From: JBDTMT01 sp033764095
GTDB lineage: Bacteria; Desulfobacterota; Binatia; HRBIN30; CADEER01
NCBI GenBank assembly: GCA_033764095.1
Contig: JANRJF010000206.1
Span: 1 to 13,403 of the forward strand
Direction of reading: 5' to 3'
Length of the DNA: 13,403 nt
The position numbers and the translations under genes are program-made. Shown here piece by piece: positions 13,320 to 13,403 of the stretch. Numbering within the stretch: the stretch's first letter is position 1; the number at the start of each line of letters is the position of its first letter. The notes beneath the pieces were generated by a model, which did no database searches, was not told where the DNA came from, and was given only the letters and a program-made list of their open reading frames with translations.

Positions 13320-13356
13320 GCGGGCAGGGACGCCCGCGCTACAACGATCGCGTTGT
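13320..13356. repeat. Two adjacent short inverted repeats in the 3' flank
   Basis: GCGGGC (13320-13325) pairs with GCCCGC (13332-13337) around a 6-base loop. Four bases beyond 13337, ACAACG (13341-13346) pairs with CGTTGT (13351-13356) around ATCG. The sequence GGGACGCCCGCGCTAC resembles dispersed palindromic elements seen in high-GC genomes, from memory. There is no T-run, so an intrinsic terminator is not supported. The remaining bases from 13225 to the end hold no gene I can support. Confidence 0.4.
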
Positions 13357-13403
13357 GTCGCCGTGTCGTTGTGGTGGCTCACCTTGCGTCGCGCCGCGCG
13401 GTC

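Noticed and set aside
1..13403. CRISPR array, tRNA or rRNA gene, insertion sequence or phage gene
   Set aside because: No evenly spaced direct repeats, cloverleaf-like segments, transposase motifs or phage proteins were seen by eye.

Overview
The window is high-GC DNA of a Gram-negative type: there are Sec signal peptides, one lipobox, and no spore or Gram-positive features. The right-hand three quarters is very GC-rich (46 of 60 bases at 12841-12900). The left end is clearly less so (32 of 60 at 481-540). I cannot name the organism. A high-GC soil or water proteobacterium, Myxococcota or Candidatus Binatia type would fit, but that is inference.

Left end, about 1-2800: the tail of an integron gene-cassette array. 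Two convincing attC sites (305-368 and 1115-1201) have matching GTT/AAC core boxes and inner stems that pair perfectly except for one unpaired A. They bound a 5'-partial small ORF, a cassette for a membrane-anchored protein of unknown function (397-1113), and a cassette for a secreted SnoaL/DUF4440-like protein (1278-1760). A third, decayed attC (1799-1892) follows, then a RibD-C/dihydrofolate-reductase-like gene (2147-2704) and what may be the right half of a fourth attC near 2785. All cassette ORFs point right. No integrase is present; it would be expected beyond the left edge.

2849-7734: after a badly broken glycosyltransferase pseudogene comes a + strand run of intact genes. It encodes a VOC-family protein, a lipoprotein-like FAD amine oxidase, a GFA-type zinc protein, a glutathione S-transferase-like protein and a conserved protein of unknown function. 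The first three and the last two are tightly spaced.

7805-10153: an ECF sigma factor of the ECF41 type (sigma2-sigma4 plus a C-terminal SnoaL-like domain) is transcribed leftward. Opposite it lie a DUF6223-like triple-repeat membrane protein, a second VOC protein and a DUF6632-like membrane protein. The 73-base gap carries two mirror-image copies of the ECF41 promoter signature (TGTCACG, 16 bases, CGTC) facing each other. This suggests that the sigma factor drives both its own gene and the divergent operon from overlapping promoters. It is the strongest regulatory observation in the window.

10154-13403: a gene-free stretch with Thr/Ala-type low-complexity repeats is followed by a secreted sulfatase (10507-11949) and a glycerol-dehydrogenase-like iron/zinc alcohol dehydrogenase (12025-13224). 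The window ends in non-coding DNA with short inverted repeats.
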